Part shown: positions 32,427 through 43,800 of the stretch, piece by piece
How the letters are laid out: every line of letters begins with the position of its first letter
How positions within the stretch are numbered: the first letter of the stretch is position 1
Origin: a virus
IMG/VR virus record: IMGVR_UViG_3300031726_000003
Location: 1 to 64,000 of that record
Direction: 5' to 3' (one strand)
Length of the DNA stretch: 64,000 nucleotides
The notes under the pieces: model-generated
Database searches by the model: none
Told to the model about the DNA's origin: nothing
What the model saw: the letters and a program-made list of their open reading frames with translations, nothing else
Position numbers and translations under genes: made by a program

Positions 32427-32999
32427 ATGAGCAACATGATCGACGTATCACTGCCGATCCCATCGGCGAGCTTCACCGGCCTGAACAATGGCGCCGGGAT
32501 GCTCGCCGCTTCGTTTAGTAGCGCCCTTCTAACTGCCGCCCTCACTGGCACGCCTTGGCTGGCTGGTACGTTCGACGCGGTGATGCCGCCCCTCTCCATG
32601 TACTCGGAGGGTGGGCAGTTTGAGCTGGCGCCTACGATTACGATGGCGCACAGTGCGGCGTTCACAGCGGTTGTTGCCCCGGACTGCTATGTATATGCGC
32701 TCATGCCGCGCATCGTACCGAGCATCGTCGGGGTGGGCACAGTGTTGGGGCCGATCAGCGCGCGGGTCAAGGTGCTGACAGGGAGCTTCTCCCCGCTGAC
32801 CGCTGCGCCCGGTATTCTTGCGGGGCATCTCAGACTGAGGCAGATGCAGTTCAGTGCGATGCAGGGAAAGCTCGCATACATCAGCGCTGACATGCCAAGC
32901 ATTACCGTGGCGGCGCAGTCGTGGGTCACGTCTTATGCTGTGCCAAGTTCCGTACTCCCGCGCTTCACTGCTGACATCAGCGGGAGAAAACCGCTATGA
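32427..32999 (+). CDS. Structural protein of unknown role (190 aa)
   Basis: A 190-residue, mostly apolar beta-rich protein starting MSNMIDVSLPIPSASFTG. It has a repeated Ala/Ser/Leu-rich texture (AASFSSALLTAALTGTPW, MAHSAAFTAVVAPDC) and ends with AQSWVTSYAVPSSVLP. It sits in a run of closely spaced virion genes and its stop overlaps the next start in an ATGA arrangement. No family is recognised. A fibre-related or tail-tip accessory role is likely from context only. Confidence 0.6.
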   Translation: MSNMIDVSLPIPSASFTGLNNGAGMLAASFSSALLTAALTGTPWLAGTFDAVMPPLSMYSEGGQFELAPTITMAHSAAFTAVVAPDCYVYALMPRIVPSIVGVGTVLGPISARVKVLTGSFSPLTAAPGILAGHLRLRQMQFSAMQGKLAYISADMPSITVAAQSWVTSYAVPSSVLPRFTADISGRKPL

Positions 33000-33463
33000 G
33001 CGTTGTCATCACACAGATAGTAAACGGACTCACGGCGGCTACTACGCTGTATGATTTTCAGTTCACGTCGTACGCCAATATCGGCGGCAACTATTACGCT
33101 GTCGGCCCGAGTGGGTTCTACCAGATTGACGTGGGCGACACCGACAATGGGGCGCCGATAAACGCCGTGCTATCCACCGGGGAAGAAGACTTCAACACCG
33201 CGCAGATCAAACGGCTCTCGGACGTGTATATGGATATGCGTGCCACCGGCGACATAGTGTTCCGTGTATATCCAGACGAGACAGCTCCGTTTGAGTATAC
33301 GGTCAGCCCGCTCATGGTCACGACGCTGAGACAACGACGTTCGTGGATCGGCAAAGGTATGAGGGCTAGGCATTTTCGGTTTGAGATAGAAAACACGAAC
33401 GGGTGCAACTTCGACCTGAACGATATTTTAGTGTCAGCCGATGTGACGGCTAGGAGACTTTAA
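32996..33463 (+). CDS. Structural protein of unknown role (155 aa)
   Basis: A 155-residue protein beginning MSVVITQIVNGLTAATTLYD and coupled to its upstream neighbour by ATGA. It contains alternating strands (FQFTSYANIGGNYYAVGPSG, IVFRVYPDETAPFEYTV) and a basic patch RQRRSWIGKGMRARHFRF before the C-terminal NGCNFDLNDILV. The overall pattern resembles the small beta-sandwich proteins that pair with propeller proteins in podophage tails. Unknown function. Confidence 0.6.
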   Translation: MSVVITQIVNGLTAATTLYDFQFTSYANIGGNYYAVGPSGFYQIDVGDTDNGAPINAVLSTGEEDFNTAQIKRLSDVYMDMRATGDIVFRVYPDETAPFEYTVSPLMVTTLRQRRSWIGKGMRARHFRFEIENTNGCNFDLNDILVSADVTARRL

Positions 33464-33465
33464 TC

Positions 33466-35259
33466 ATGGCTACATCAGCAGCGTTTGACTCGGCTATAGC
33501 GACGCTTCAGGACGCATCATCTGCGTTCGCGAGCAGCATGAACCAGTATGCCGACATGTCGCAGAATGGCGGCATCGAGATGGCGAACATTAACATCGCT
33601 ACCGGTGGCATCTACTATAACGGCGTAGTCAACCCGGCTAATATCACTATGAGTGATGTGGTGTTCAACGGGCGGACGCTTCCCACCGTTAATATGCCGA
33701 CTATCACGATGGGGGATACTGGCGTCGCCCCGACCTTCTCCGCTACCACTCCTCTGGTGAATATCCCGGTTGTGCCTGCGCTGGTGATACCGGACGTTAA
33801 TACCACCCCGCCGACATTCAATATGCCGACGCTTCCCGACACTCCGCAGTTCACCTACCCGGCGGTGCCGACTATCAGTGAAGTGGCGATGCCGGCAGCA
33901 CCGGCGATAAATCTGCCGGTGTTCGACAGCACATTCATTGATTACGACCTGACGAACACTGTCGGCGATTTCGATTGGGCGGAGGCTCCGTTTCAAGACG
34001 CACTGATGGACGAGCTGAAGTCCAAGCTGATGGCTGACCTTATAAACGGCGGCTATGGTATCGAGCCTGCCGATGAAGAAGGATTGTGGATGCGTGCCGT
34101 TGATCGTGAGGTACGCAACTCCGAGCGCGCTATTCAGGAGGCCAACCGCGCCGCTGCAGCGCGCGGGTTCAGCCTACCCCCCGGTGCTCTGTTCGCGCAG
34201 ATGGAGTCCGTACGGCAGGATACGATGGAGAAGAACAGTAGCGTGCAGCGAGACATAGCACTCAAGCGCGCTGACTTGTACGTACAGAACAGACAGTTCA
34301 CCATCCAAGAGACACGTCAGGTAGAGCAGATGCTGCTCAACTACTGGGCCGGTGTACAGGAGCGTGCGTTGCAAGCGGCCAAGGCACTTGTAGAGCTTGG
34401 CGTGATAGCGTTCAACTCCCGGATTGCCAGACTGAATTATTTCCTCGAGCAGTACAAGATAAAAGCGATGGTGTACGAAACTACGCTACGCGCCGCACTT
34501 GCGAATCTTGAAGTCTACAAGGCTGAGATGGAGGGTGTAAAAGTCTCTGTCGAGGTACAGCGCAGTCGTGTTGATCTATACGTCGCGCAGTTACAGGGTA
34601 TCAAGACTTCAGCCGATATCTACCGTACCGAGATGGAGGCGTCACAGATACAGGCACACATAGAGGAGATCAAGCTGAACGCTTTCCGTGTGGGCATCGA
34701 GGGGTTCAAGGCGCTGGTAGATGCGAAAGTGTCTGTATATACAGCCTACCGCGCGCAGATCGAAGGGGAGATGGCAAAGGTCAATCTGTATACCGCACAG
34801 GTGCATGCATATTCCTCCGAGGTTGAAGCGTACAAGGGCAAGATACAGGCGGCAGTTGCCAACGTACAAGGGCAGTCTGTTGTTGCTGACGTCCAGATCA
34901 AGAATCTGGAAGCTAATGCAAACGCGTATACTGCGGAAGCACATGCGTACAGCGCGCGTGTGACTGCCCTGTCTGAAGCCGCGCGTGTGAAGGTGGAGTC
35001 ATACAAAGCCACTACTTCTGCCCAACTGGACAATGCGCGGGTAGCGGTGTCGGCATGGGAGGCAACAGCGCACACCCACATGGCGGCGGCAGGCATCGTG
35101 GGCAACGTGGCTATGCAGAACGCGTCGATGGCTAACGCACGTGCCACTGCTGCTGCCAGTACAGCGGCATCTATCGCCGGTACGTACGCGGCGGCTATGG
35201 GTTCTGCAGTCAGCGGAATCAGTGCGCTGGAAGCTGACATCACGTCATCTAACGGTTAA
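33466..35259 (+). CDS. Helical fibre-like virion protein (597 aa)
   Basis: The first 150 residues are beta-rich and Pro/Thr-rich (NMPTITMGDTGVAP, PTFNMPTLPDTP). A helical body runs from about 175 to 530, with repeating YxAxVxAYxxxVEAYK-type units (VHAYSSEVEAYKGKIQAAV, YTAEAHAYSARVTAL). The C-terminus is Ala/Ser/Gly-rich. This is an elongated fibre or needle-like architecture seen in phage structural proteins. It lies directly before the two internal-type proteins. Whether it is a tail needle, a fibre or an internal stack cannot be decided from sequence alone. Confidence 0.65.
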   Translation: MATSAAFDSAIATLQDASSAFASSMNQYADMSQNGGIEMANINIATGGIYYNGVVNPANITMSDVVFNGRTLPTVNMPTITMGDTGVAPTFSATTPLVNIPVVPALVIPDVNTTPPTFNMPTLPDTPQFTYPAVPTISEVAMPAAPAINLPVFDSTFIDYDLTNTVGDFDWAEAPFQDALMDELKSKLMADLINGGYGIEPADEEGLWMRAVDREVRNSERAIQEANRAAAARGFSLPPGALFAQMESVRQDTMEKNSSVQRDIALKRADLYVQNRQFTIQETRQVEQMLLNYWAGVQERALQAAKALVELGVIAFNSRIARLNYFLEQYKIKAMVYETTLRAALANLEVYKAEMEGVKVSVEVQRSRVDLYVAQLQGIKTSADIYRTEMEASQIQAHIEEIKLNAFRVGIEGFKALVDAKVSVYTAYRAQIEGEMAKVNLYTAQVHAYSSEVEAYKGKIQAAVANVQGQSVVADVQIKNLEANANAYTAEAHAYSARVTALSEAARVKVESYKATTSAQLDNARVAVSAWEATAHTHMAAAGIVGNVAMQNASMANARATAAASTAASIAGTYAAAMGSAVSGISALEADITSSNG

Positions 35260-35275
35260 TGGACGGAGTCTTATC

Positions 35276-37810
35276 ATGAAAGAGACACAGATTTTACGGG
35301 GACTCGCCAAAGCGAAGGCGGCGTACAAGGCTAACAAATTTGCGAGTGGGTATGTACCACCGCAGCTTGCTAACTCCGAGGGGTTTCAGAATCTGGAGCG
35401 GGCCGGGCTGACAGAGAAGCTGCCCACCATCCGAATCCCACAACCACAGCCCGCTGCTCCTGTCGTACAACCCGGTGCAGCGGCTGCACAGCGCACGGCG
35501 GGCATGGCTCGATCAGCTCAGATGGGCGGGCGTGCTCTGGGTCTCGGCGCAGCTATGATGGGGTACTCACCTGACATCGAGAGCGGTATGTTCCCTGCGA
35601 ATCAGCCTCGTCCAGACCCGCTGCCAGCATTCAATAACCCCGCTCAGCCTAGTCCTGTCAGTATGGCGCGAGGCGGTATGGTGCACGGCGCTGGTACTCA
35701 TACCTCGGATAGCGTACCTGCCATGTTGTCTCAAGGCGAGGCTGTGCTACCAGCTAAGACCGTAGCTGCTGCCGGCGGCTCGAAGAGCATCCAGCGACTT
35801 ATCGAACAGACCACGCACCACGAGCCGAAGCGCACGTTGAGGGGCGGTATGCACGCTGCAGTTGGAGCGGTGGATGACCGCCCTGACTTCCGCCCTATCT
35901 CGCTCGCACAGAACGGTATGCAGACAGCTCCTGTAGCTGCTCCTGTAGCCTCCCCTGCCCCTGCACCGAACTTCACTCCTGCGCCCGGCGCAGGCAGCAC
36001 CGGTACATCCGGTGGCTACACCCCGCCTGTACCTACGAATCCAGAGGGCGACCTCATCGGCCTAGCAGCGGCGAACAATGCAGTTGCCAATAAACAGGCA
36101 CGAGTTGCGCCGCCTGAACCACCGGCACGACCACCGTCACGAGTCGCTGCTGCGGTACAGCGGACCGGCGGACTGGTAGACAAGGTTAAAGATGCTGTGC
36201 TAGGGACACGTGTTGCACCGGTCACTCCACCTGTCGTGCACGCGGCTACAGGGGCTGCGAACGGGTTGGAGCTGGCGCCCAAGGACGGCGCGGTATCTGA
36301 CGCAGCATCGCGTACAGCCGAAGTGGCTCCGGGGAAGACCTCTCCGTCGTTCATGCAGCGGGCCGTTGCGAACATGCCCGGCGCCGACGTGGGAGAGGGG
36401 GCGTTAAAAGCGGGGGCGCGCACGTTAGGCAGCGCCGTGAGATTAACAGGCCGTGTAGCAGCACCGGTTGCTGCGGCTATGTCGCTGAATAAAGTAGGCG
36501 GTGTGGCTCTAGACCCGAGTAAGACGATGGGCGAGAAAGTCGGCGCGGCTGCTGAAGAAGGTCTCGGCAGATGGGCACCAGCCGCTGCGCTCGGCGGAGT
36601 AGGTGCAGAACTAGGGCTGGCGGGAGGACCGGTAGGTTCCGCTATAGGTGGGCTGGCTGGCGGCGCGCTTGGGTACTTCGCTGGTGATAAGGCGCTTCAG
36701 TGGGCGCATGAGCACGGAATCATGGAAGACCCCACCAAGGGATCGAAGACGCTCACCGAGGCTACCGGCATCAACGACGCCGTAGCCAAGATGTATAACG
36801 GAGACAAGACGGCGGCACCTCCTCCTCCTCCTCCTCCGGGAGCTGCAGTGGCTAAAGCCCCTGCTGCTGCTGCTGCTGACAACGACGCCGCAATACAGCA
36901 GGCCAAGCAGCAGACACTGCAAGACCTTCTTCATCAGTTGTCTCAGGTGCACCGCGACCCGAATGTCGATGCGTTCGGGTACGGGCGGGTTAACAACGGC
37001 CCTGACACGCCCATGACAGGGTACGGAGACGGTAGCGGTAACTCGAATTATATGCATCCGAGCCAGTTGGATACGTTCTCGAAGACACGCGATCCTAATC
37101 GTAAGGGCGGGTTATTCGACGGCATGACTGGTATAGGTAGCGCCTTGGCTGAAGCCGCGCAGACGAAATACAACAAGAACCAGAATACGTTGCGCCGTGG
37201 TCAGGATATGAACTACGCCACCACACTGATGCAGCGTGAGATGGCGCAGAAGAGCTATCTCCGTGATCTATACAACGATCAAGCCACGCGCAATCAGGGG
37301 GTGATTGACACCATGTCTGCGATTGGAGCGGATGGCAAACCGATGACCGATACCAAAGGCAATCCGATCAAATCGCCGGCCCGTGCGGCTGACTTGAACC
37401 GGAGCCTTATAGCCGCGCTGGGTAATGCAAAACACCCGATGACTGGACAACCGCTGCGTATCGGCGATCTCGATACCAGTGCGTTGAACCAGTTCTTCGA
37501 CGCCGGTGCTCGTAAGGACTTCTTCGACACTATGAATGAGGGTAAACTCAGAACTATGCTGCGTGCAGTAGGAGCCGACGAACCTGCGTTCAAGAGCGCT
37601 AATCCGTTTGCGCCGGGGTACACTGTTACCGGCACTGCACCGGGGATGTTGGGCCAGCAGCAGCTACGCACCGCAGCGAATGCGCCGGGCAAGACTAGCG
37701 GCATATGGGCGCCGAATCTCACCGGCGGCTCATGGGGCGCCCCATTCAACTGGGATCAGATGGTGGCAGCACAGAACGGACAACGCGTCTGGAATCAAGA
37801 TCAACAGTAG
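35276..37810 (+). CDS. Internal/ejection-type virion protein with glycine zipper
   Basis: The ATG at 35276 (GACGGAG upstream) gives 844 residues beginning MKETQILRGLAKAKAAYKAN. Near residue 125 a THTSDSVPAMLSQGEAVLPA segment matches a motif I know from internal and tape-measure-like phage proteins. Around residues 430-490 a glycine zipper (GGVGAELGLAGGPVGSAIGG) could insert into membranes. A Pro run (seven Pro) lies near 520 and a helical, charged C-terminal third follows. Ahead of the giant protein this resembles a podophage ejection-protein pair that would be injected with the DNA. That role is inference from architecture and location. Confidence 0.65.
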   Translation: MKETQILRGLAKAKAAYKANKFASGYVPPQLANSEGFQNLERAGLTEKLPTIRIPQPQPAAPVVQPGAAAAQRTAGMARSAQMGGRALGLGAAMMGYSPDIESGMFPANQPRPDPLPAFNNPAQPSPVSMARGGMVHGAGTHTSDSVPAMLSQGEAVLPAKTVAAAGGSKSIQRLIEQTTHHEPKRTLRGGMHAAVGAVDDRPDFRPISLAQNGMQTAPVAAPVASPAPAPNFTPAPGAGSTGTSGGYTPPVPTNPEGDLIGLAAANNAVANKQARVAPPEPPARPPSRVAAAVQRTGGLVDKVKDAVLGTRVAPVTPPVVHAATGAANGLELAPKDGAVSDAASRTAEVAPGKTSPSFMQRAVANMPGADVGEGALKAGARTLGSAVRLTGRVAAPVAAAMSLNKVGGVALDPSKTMGEKVGAAAEEGLGRWAPAAALGGVGAELGLAGGPVGSAIGGLAGGALGYFAGDKALQWAHEHGIMEDPTKGSKTLTEATGINDAVAKMYNGDKTAAPPPPPPPGAAVAKAPAAAAADNDAAIQQAKQQTLQDLLHQLSQVHRDPNVDAFGYGRVNNGPDTPMTGYGDGSGNSNYMHPSQLDTFSKTRDPNRKGGLFDGMTGIGSALAEAAQTKYNKNQNTLRRGQDMNYATTLMQREMAQKSYLRDLYNDQATRNQGVIDTMSAIGADGKPMTDTKGNPIKSPARAADLNRSLIAALGNAKHPMTGQPLRIGDLDTSALNQFFDAGARKDFFDTMNEGKLRTMLRAVGADEPAFKSANPFAPGYTVTGTAPGMLGQQQLRTAANAPGKTSGIWAPNLTGGSWGAPFNWDQMVAAQNGQRVWNQDQQ

Positions 37811-37828
37811 CACTTACAGGAGAGACTC

Positions 37829-40800
37829 ATGGCTGGTTTAGCTGACGCGCTCTACGCACAGGCCGGGTATAACAATCCCCCCGCAGGAGGTGACGTCTTA
37901 TATGCCCCGCAGCAGTCTGTTCCTACGCCGGAGATGATGCAGCAGTTCTCTCCGGGGAACTCATTCACACAAGGGCTTGCGCGCGGTGGTCGAGGGCTGC
38001 GGGGGCAGATTGGCGCGCTGGTAGGCACAGGCGCTGAAGCGATGGGGTTCCCGAGCGTAGCGCAGGGAGGATACGACCTAGCTGCGGATATGGCGCACCA
38101 GAACGCGGATGCTGCGCAGACAGACGCGATCCCGACGTGGAAGAACGTGCATGATCTGAAGGGGCTGTCGCAGTTCACTCTGGGCAGCGTAGGGGCAGGA
38201 CTTCCGTACATCGCCCCTGCCGTGCTCGGCCCGATGGGTGCACGTATAGCAGGCGCAGGACTTGAAGGACAGATCGCCGCTGGTACTGCGGCCAATGCAT
38301 TACCGTTCGCTGGCAGTGCTGCTGAGCGGCTGCATGATGATCCAGCTACAGCCTCCATGCCGGCCAGCCATCGGCTAGGTATCGCAGGGACAGAAGGGCT
38401 GGCAGGCGCAGGGCTATACGCCATCCCCGGCGCACTCATGGGCGAGCGGGCTGTCGGCGCCGCTGGCATGGCTGCGAAACCTACACTCAACCCGCTCAAA
38501 TCCGCCGCCGGTATGGCCGGCGACACCGCTGCGTTCATGGGCGGCATGGGCGCTGCTGGTGCCGCCACAGGTCAGCTTGGGCGCACAGTGCAGAGGCAGT
38601 ACGACCCGACATACCTAGAAGGGCAAGACCCGGAGCTGATGAAAGAGGAGTTTGCCGGTAGTGCTGCTGGTATGCTGCCGTTCGCCATTCCGCATGCCAT
38701 CTCCGCTCACACCGCTGGTGCGGCACGTCAGCCGATCCGTGAGTTCGTGAGCGCGGGCGTGAAAAACGTGGGGCGCAAGATATATGACTCCATGCCTGAT
38801 ATGGCGCAGAGCGCACTCGACGTTTTGGTCGCTACAGGCAAGACCACTTCTGATGGGGCCAGACTGCTCAGTGAGTTCAAGGAGCATATCAAAGGCAAGG
38901 CGCGTACTGCACTCGATGCGTACGAGGACAGCCTGAACACCGCGCGTACAGACAACTTCATCACCGGCGAAGAAGGCGGCGTCAACGACCACCTCGGCGC
39001 TGCCGCAGATGCTGTGAAGGCGGCGCTTCCGACAGAGGATGAGGCGGCTGCAACAGGGTTGGCGGCTGGACGCGCGGTACGCAAGGCTGCGGTTGACACA
39101 TGGGGCACGATACGCAAGGCGGTGTTCGGCGAGGGCGTGCCTGAAGCCACCCCGATGAACATCAAGCGCGTGCATGCACGCATCGCTTCGCTGGAGAACG
39201 TCTCTGCTGAAGAAGCCCCCGGCGTGTACTCGAAGCTGGTGGAAAGCCTTGGCGACCACGACTCTCCGGCTGCTGACCGCATACGCACGCTCGCGCAGAA
39301 GCGGCTAAATGACGGCAAGTTATCCGACGAAGAGGTGTATGGAATGTCGAACGACATTCTGGAGGTCGCCGCTGCCAGACGCGCTATACAGCAGGCACGT
39401 GACATCGCATCATCCAAGCCGGATGCAACTGTAGACGAAGAGGGACCAGCGTCTGAGTCGTCCAATTCCATACCGAATAAACTGTTTCGCGATTCGTTCG
39501 CGAAGTGGGGCGTCGACCCTGCGCTGACTAGTGAGCTAGGCAAGTACGTAAATCCGACCACCGTGCATAAATACGGCATTACTGACCTGAACAGGCAGCT
39601 AGTGGCGAAAGCCGCAGAGTTGACCGGCGGCGATGAAGGCCATATGACGGCGGTAACGAAGGCAGTCGAGAGCATGACATCGGAACTGCAGTCGTACCGC
39701 AAAGAGGCGCACCCCGATCTGCCGGATGATCCAATGAAGGTGATGCGTGGTATTGAGTCTGCAGCACGCACGATGGTGAACGCCAGTGACCGCCCTGAGG
39801 CACGCGACCCATCTACTGCGAGGGCTGCCGCTGACACCATGATGGAGATCGTGAATGCGGCTGCGCAAGGGCGGGACGTGCACTATGGCGACGGGAAGAC
39901 GCGCTCGTGGCGCGCATCTGTCGGCAAGTTGACTGACTGGCTGCATGGCGAGTATGGGCAAGCCGGAGCGGAATTCGTGCAGAACGTACTCGCGCACGCA
40001 CGTGAGGCATACGGCGAAAACAGCAAGGTAGTCGGCAGGCTAAAGCTGTTGAACGACACCTCTACTCAGTACGAGTCGTCCCTGCGTGATTTCGGAGAGC
40101 AGTTAAACCGCAAGTACGCAGACCAGAAGGTCAATGTGCGTAACGTGATGAAGCGAATGCTGGGCGATCTACGCACCACCCGCGACATGGCTGAGCCGTC
40201 TACGCTCGCACAGCACAAGGCCACGCTGGACTCAAACATAAAACAGACACGCGCTGCAATCGATTCGATGGAGAACAGCGGCACTATCGACCCGCGAGTG
40301 CAGAAGGACATCGACGCGAAATATGCCGAACTACACAGCTATCTGCGTCAGGCCGATGAACTGGCAGAACAGCGCACATCGCCCGCGAAAGACCCGCAGA
40401 TGGAGCTGCGTCGCCGATGGCTCGGTGAGTTCAAGAACGACAAGGCATATCAGCGCGCGCTGGCTGCGGTGCAGCGCTACGAGCGTAGTGGAGCTGACGC
40501 CGTACCGAAGAAAGAACTCGGTGGGGCACCTACTAGAGCCGCGACGAACGCCGAGGGTGACACAGGCAATCACAACTATTCTGCTGAGCAGAGTACGACG
40601 GAGGGTGCCGAACATCTAGAGGAGGATCAGAAGAAGCTCGTCGCACAGGCTGCGAACGAGAAAGGCACCAACGACACATTCACTCCGTCACAGAACGTGG
40701 GATACCACGGTGTAGAGACCATGCGCGGGCTGCGCGTAGAGGGTAATGATGTACCCACGCCGATCTCCCGCAAGCAGTCCGCCGACTTTGAAAAAGGCGG

Positions 40801-43800
40801 CATGAGGAACAAGACGTACGAGCAGATGCATGCTCTGCATGGGTTCCATACTGCGAGCGAGTGGCGCAACATGAAGAACTGGGCTGAAGAGCGGAGCGCC
40901 TCCACTGGCGAATCTGTGAACAGCTTGCTGAACACCGCGATGGAGAAGGTTATCGCGCACGATGAAGAGCGGCTACAGACTCTGGAGAAGCGTAACGCAT
41001 CGAACGTGGCATCTGAAGATATTGCGTTTCTCCACGCTCGCCGGGAGATGTACGACGACCTGAAGAAGCGTGGCAATGATGCTGGCGGGACGTTCTCCCC
41101 CGGTAAACTGTTCTTCGAGGATAAGATCAACCGGCACTACGGCTTGTACCGCATGGAGGGGGACGAGGGTACTGAATTACACTTCACCCCCGAATCGCTG
41201 CAACGCTTTGCCCCCAAAGAAGGTGTGCTCGGCCCCGAGTCCCCAGATAAATACGCCAACAAGCTGATGGAGCGATTCAAAGGCGTGAAGATGGCCCCGG
41301 AGAAGCGCGGTGAGCTGATCGATAATATCAAACAATCGCTGCTCCCGTTACGGTTTGAGGACGGCAAGACCACACAGTTGGACATCGGACGCCTTGTGGA
41401 GAACGTCCTTGAGCGTCATTGGGTACAGCAGGGTAAGATCATAGGCGTGAAGGAGCGCGAAGGCGCGCTTGAGCATGATCGTACCGGCGTGCCAAAGCAG
41501 AGATATACGTCGGAGGAAGTCCTTCGGGCGTTCTATGAGGTAGTCAATACCATCAAGCTGACGAAGGGTGTGGACAACGAGAGTGCATTCGGTGAGGGCA
41601 AGCCCCTTGAAGGACAGCGGTTGGTGAAGGCAACTCGCACCGGGGCCGCGTTGTTCACGAAGAAAGACACGGCGCGCACTATACGTGAGTTCGATCCGAA
41701 GCTGGTTATCTATCGTAGCAAGCCTACAGTGGTCGATGGGAATGTAACGCAGCGCGTAGTTCGCGCTGGCGACGTGGTAAGTTTCCTCGGTAAGGACTCT
41801 TCTGGCAACGCTATGTACAGCCGGAAAAATATCGACCTGAACAAGGTGCTCGTCGACAGGAAGAAAGAGACGTTCTCCGAGTCGCGTATAACCAAGAGCA
41901 CTGGGTATTCTAAGGACGGCACGTTCATCGGAGTAGGTAAGCCGGACGAACATGCTGCCGTTACTCCGAATACTCACGCCATCGAGGCGGCTAAAAAAGG
42001 AGTGTTGCGCGACTTCACCGCTGGCAAAGATTTAGACTTGCGAGCGGCGCTGAACGAATCGGCAGATATGCACGGCATATCACGCAGTGACATACCAGAC
42101 ATGGACGAGGCGCACGTCGCCGCGTTGATTCGCGACGTGCTTATCAACGTGGCTGACACGGGGCACAAGCACGACCTTATGGCCGACGACATTGGCAAGC
42201 TGCTCGCAGGTACAAAGTTCCCTCGTGGCGACCCGCGCAAAGCGTGGCAGGATGCGGTTGTGTATACGCGCGAGCTGGCCGACGGGACGAAGTTTGACGT
42301 GACGCTGATGGCACTCCTTAAAAAGGCTGACTACGGCGATAGTATGCCGCGCCATAGCATAGAAGCAGCAAAGGCGTTCCATCTACGTAGCCAGATTGAT
42401 CGCATACTTCGCCGTATCGATACTCCTGAGAACGACGAAGGACCGGTAGGGCACGATGTTGAGAAGGTGAAAGCCGACATAGCTACTACGAACTCGGAGA
42501 TTGCCCGGCTCACTGAGCAGCGTAAGACCGCGCCTACCAACGCAGCTCAGATCGGCATACCATCGCGGAAACGGGCAGAATCCAGAGAGCAGATAGATGA
42601 GAAGTTAGCGGGGCTGAAGGCGGACAAGACCAGACTCGAAGGTATCCGCTTCAGCTCTGGCAAGGACGTGGAGGATAATACCGTGCTGGGCCGGTTGCAG
42701 TCGCGGTTAGACCGGGAGACTGGTAATCGAGAGGAATCTGTAAATACAGCCGCGCTGAAGAACGGAATGGACGAGCTGTACAACTTCATGACTGGCAGCG
42801 CGATGCGCGACGCGAAGGACAGCGACGGCAACTACGTGTTGGCCGATCTTCACGATGTGTTGGGCACTGGCAACGAGGTGCCGAAGATGGGGGCTGCAGA
42901 AGCCAAACGCGCACTCGGCGCAGGGGAGAAGTATGCTGGGGTGGATAAGACCGGGCCGAAAATGGCGGACGTTAAAGATTCCGGCAAGATTGGCCCTGCA
43001 ACGGACTGGACCTCGCCGGAGAATCTGCGCAAGCTGTCTACCGGGCTGCGCGCTGTAGAGGATGCATTCAAAGCCGCCCCAGAAGCGAAGATGACCAGCG
43101 AGACACTGAGCACTGTACAACCAGTGCGCGGGCCAAAGGGGTCTACCACCGGCATGATGGAACAGCGCAGAGCGAATATTGCCAGCGCTGCCGCCAAGCA
43201 GAAACAGAAAGAGGTTGCACGTCTGCAGCGCATGGCGCGGGGCGAGATCACACAGACACAGAGTGGGTTCCGTAGCCGCAACAACAAGGTCGGCCCCGCG
43301 TCGAAAGAAGCCGCTGCCAGATTAGCGAAGGCTACGGAGGTAATGAATAATCCGAGGGACTTGAGCGAGCCAGTGCCACAGGCTGTAGAGCATGCGGCTG
43401 ATGCGTCATTTGTCGAAAAGGAACGCGAGAGTACCGCCACAGGCTATAAACAGCCGGGTGTGCTGCACGTGAGTGAGAGCAACTTCTTGGCCCATCTTGA
43501 CCAATACACTCCGGAGCAGGCGGCTAACTGGATCGCATCCAACTCACCACGTAGCCAGACGGACAAGATGGTACTCAAGGACTATGTTAACTCTATCCTT
43601 GACGAGATTCATAGCCGCGATCCAGAGAAGGCGGTCAAGGCGTCATACGAGCTGGTTGATACAGGCGGGTGGAAAGAGCCTGTCTCCAAGGCGGATGATG
43701 CGCCGTTCTCCGAGTCGTCGCGCAAGACAAAGCCGCTCACCAACGAGGAGAAGATTGCGCAGCTAGAGAAGGACTTGACTGAGGGGCTGTCCAAGATATT

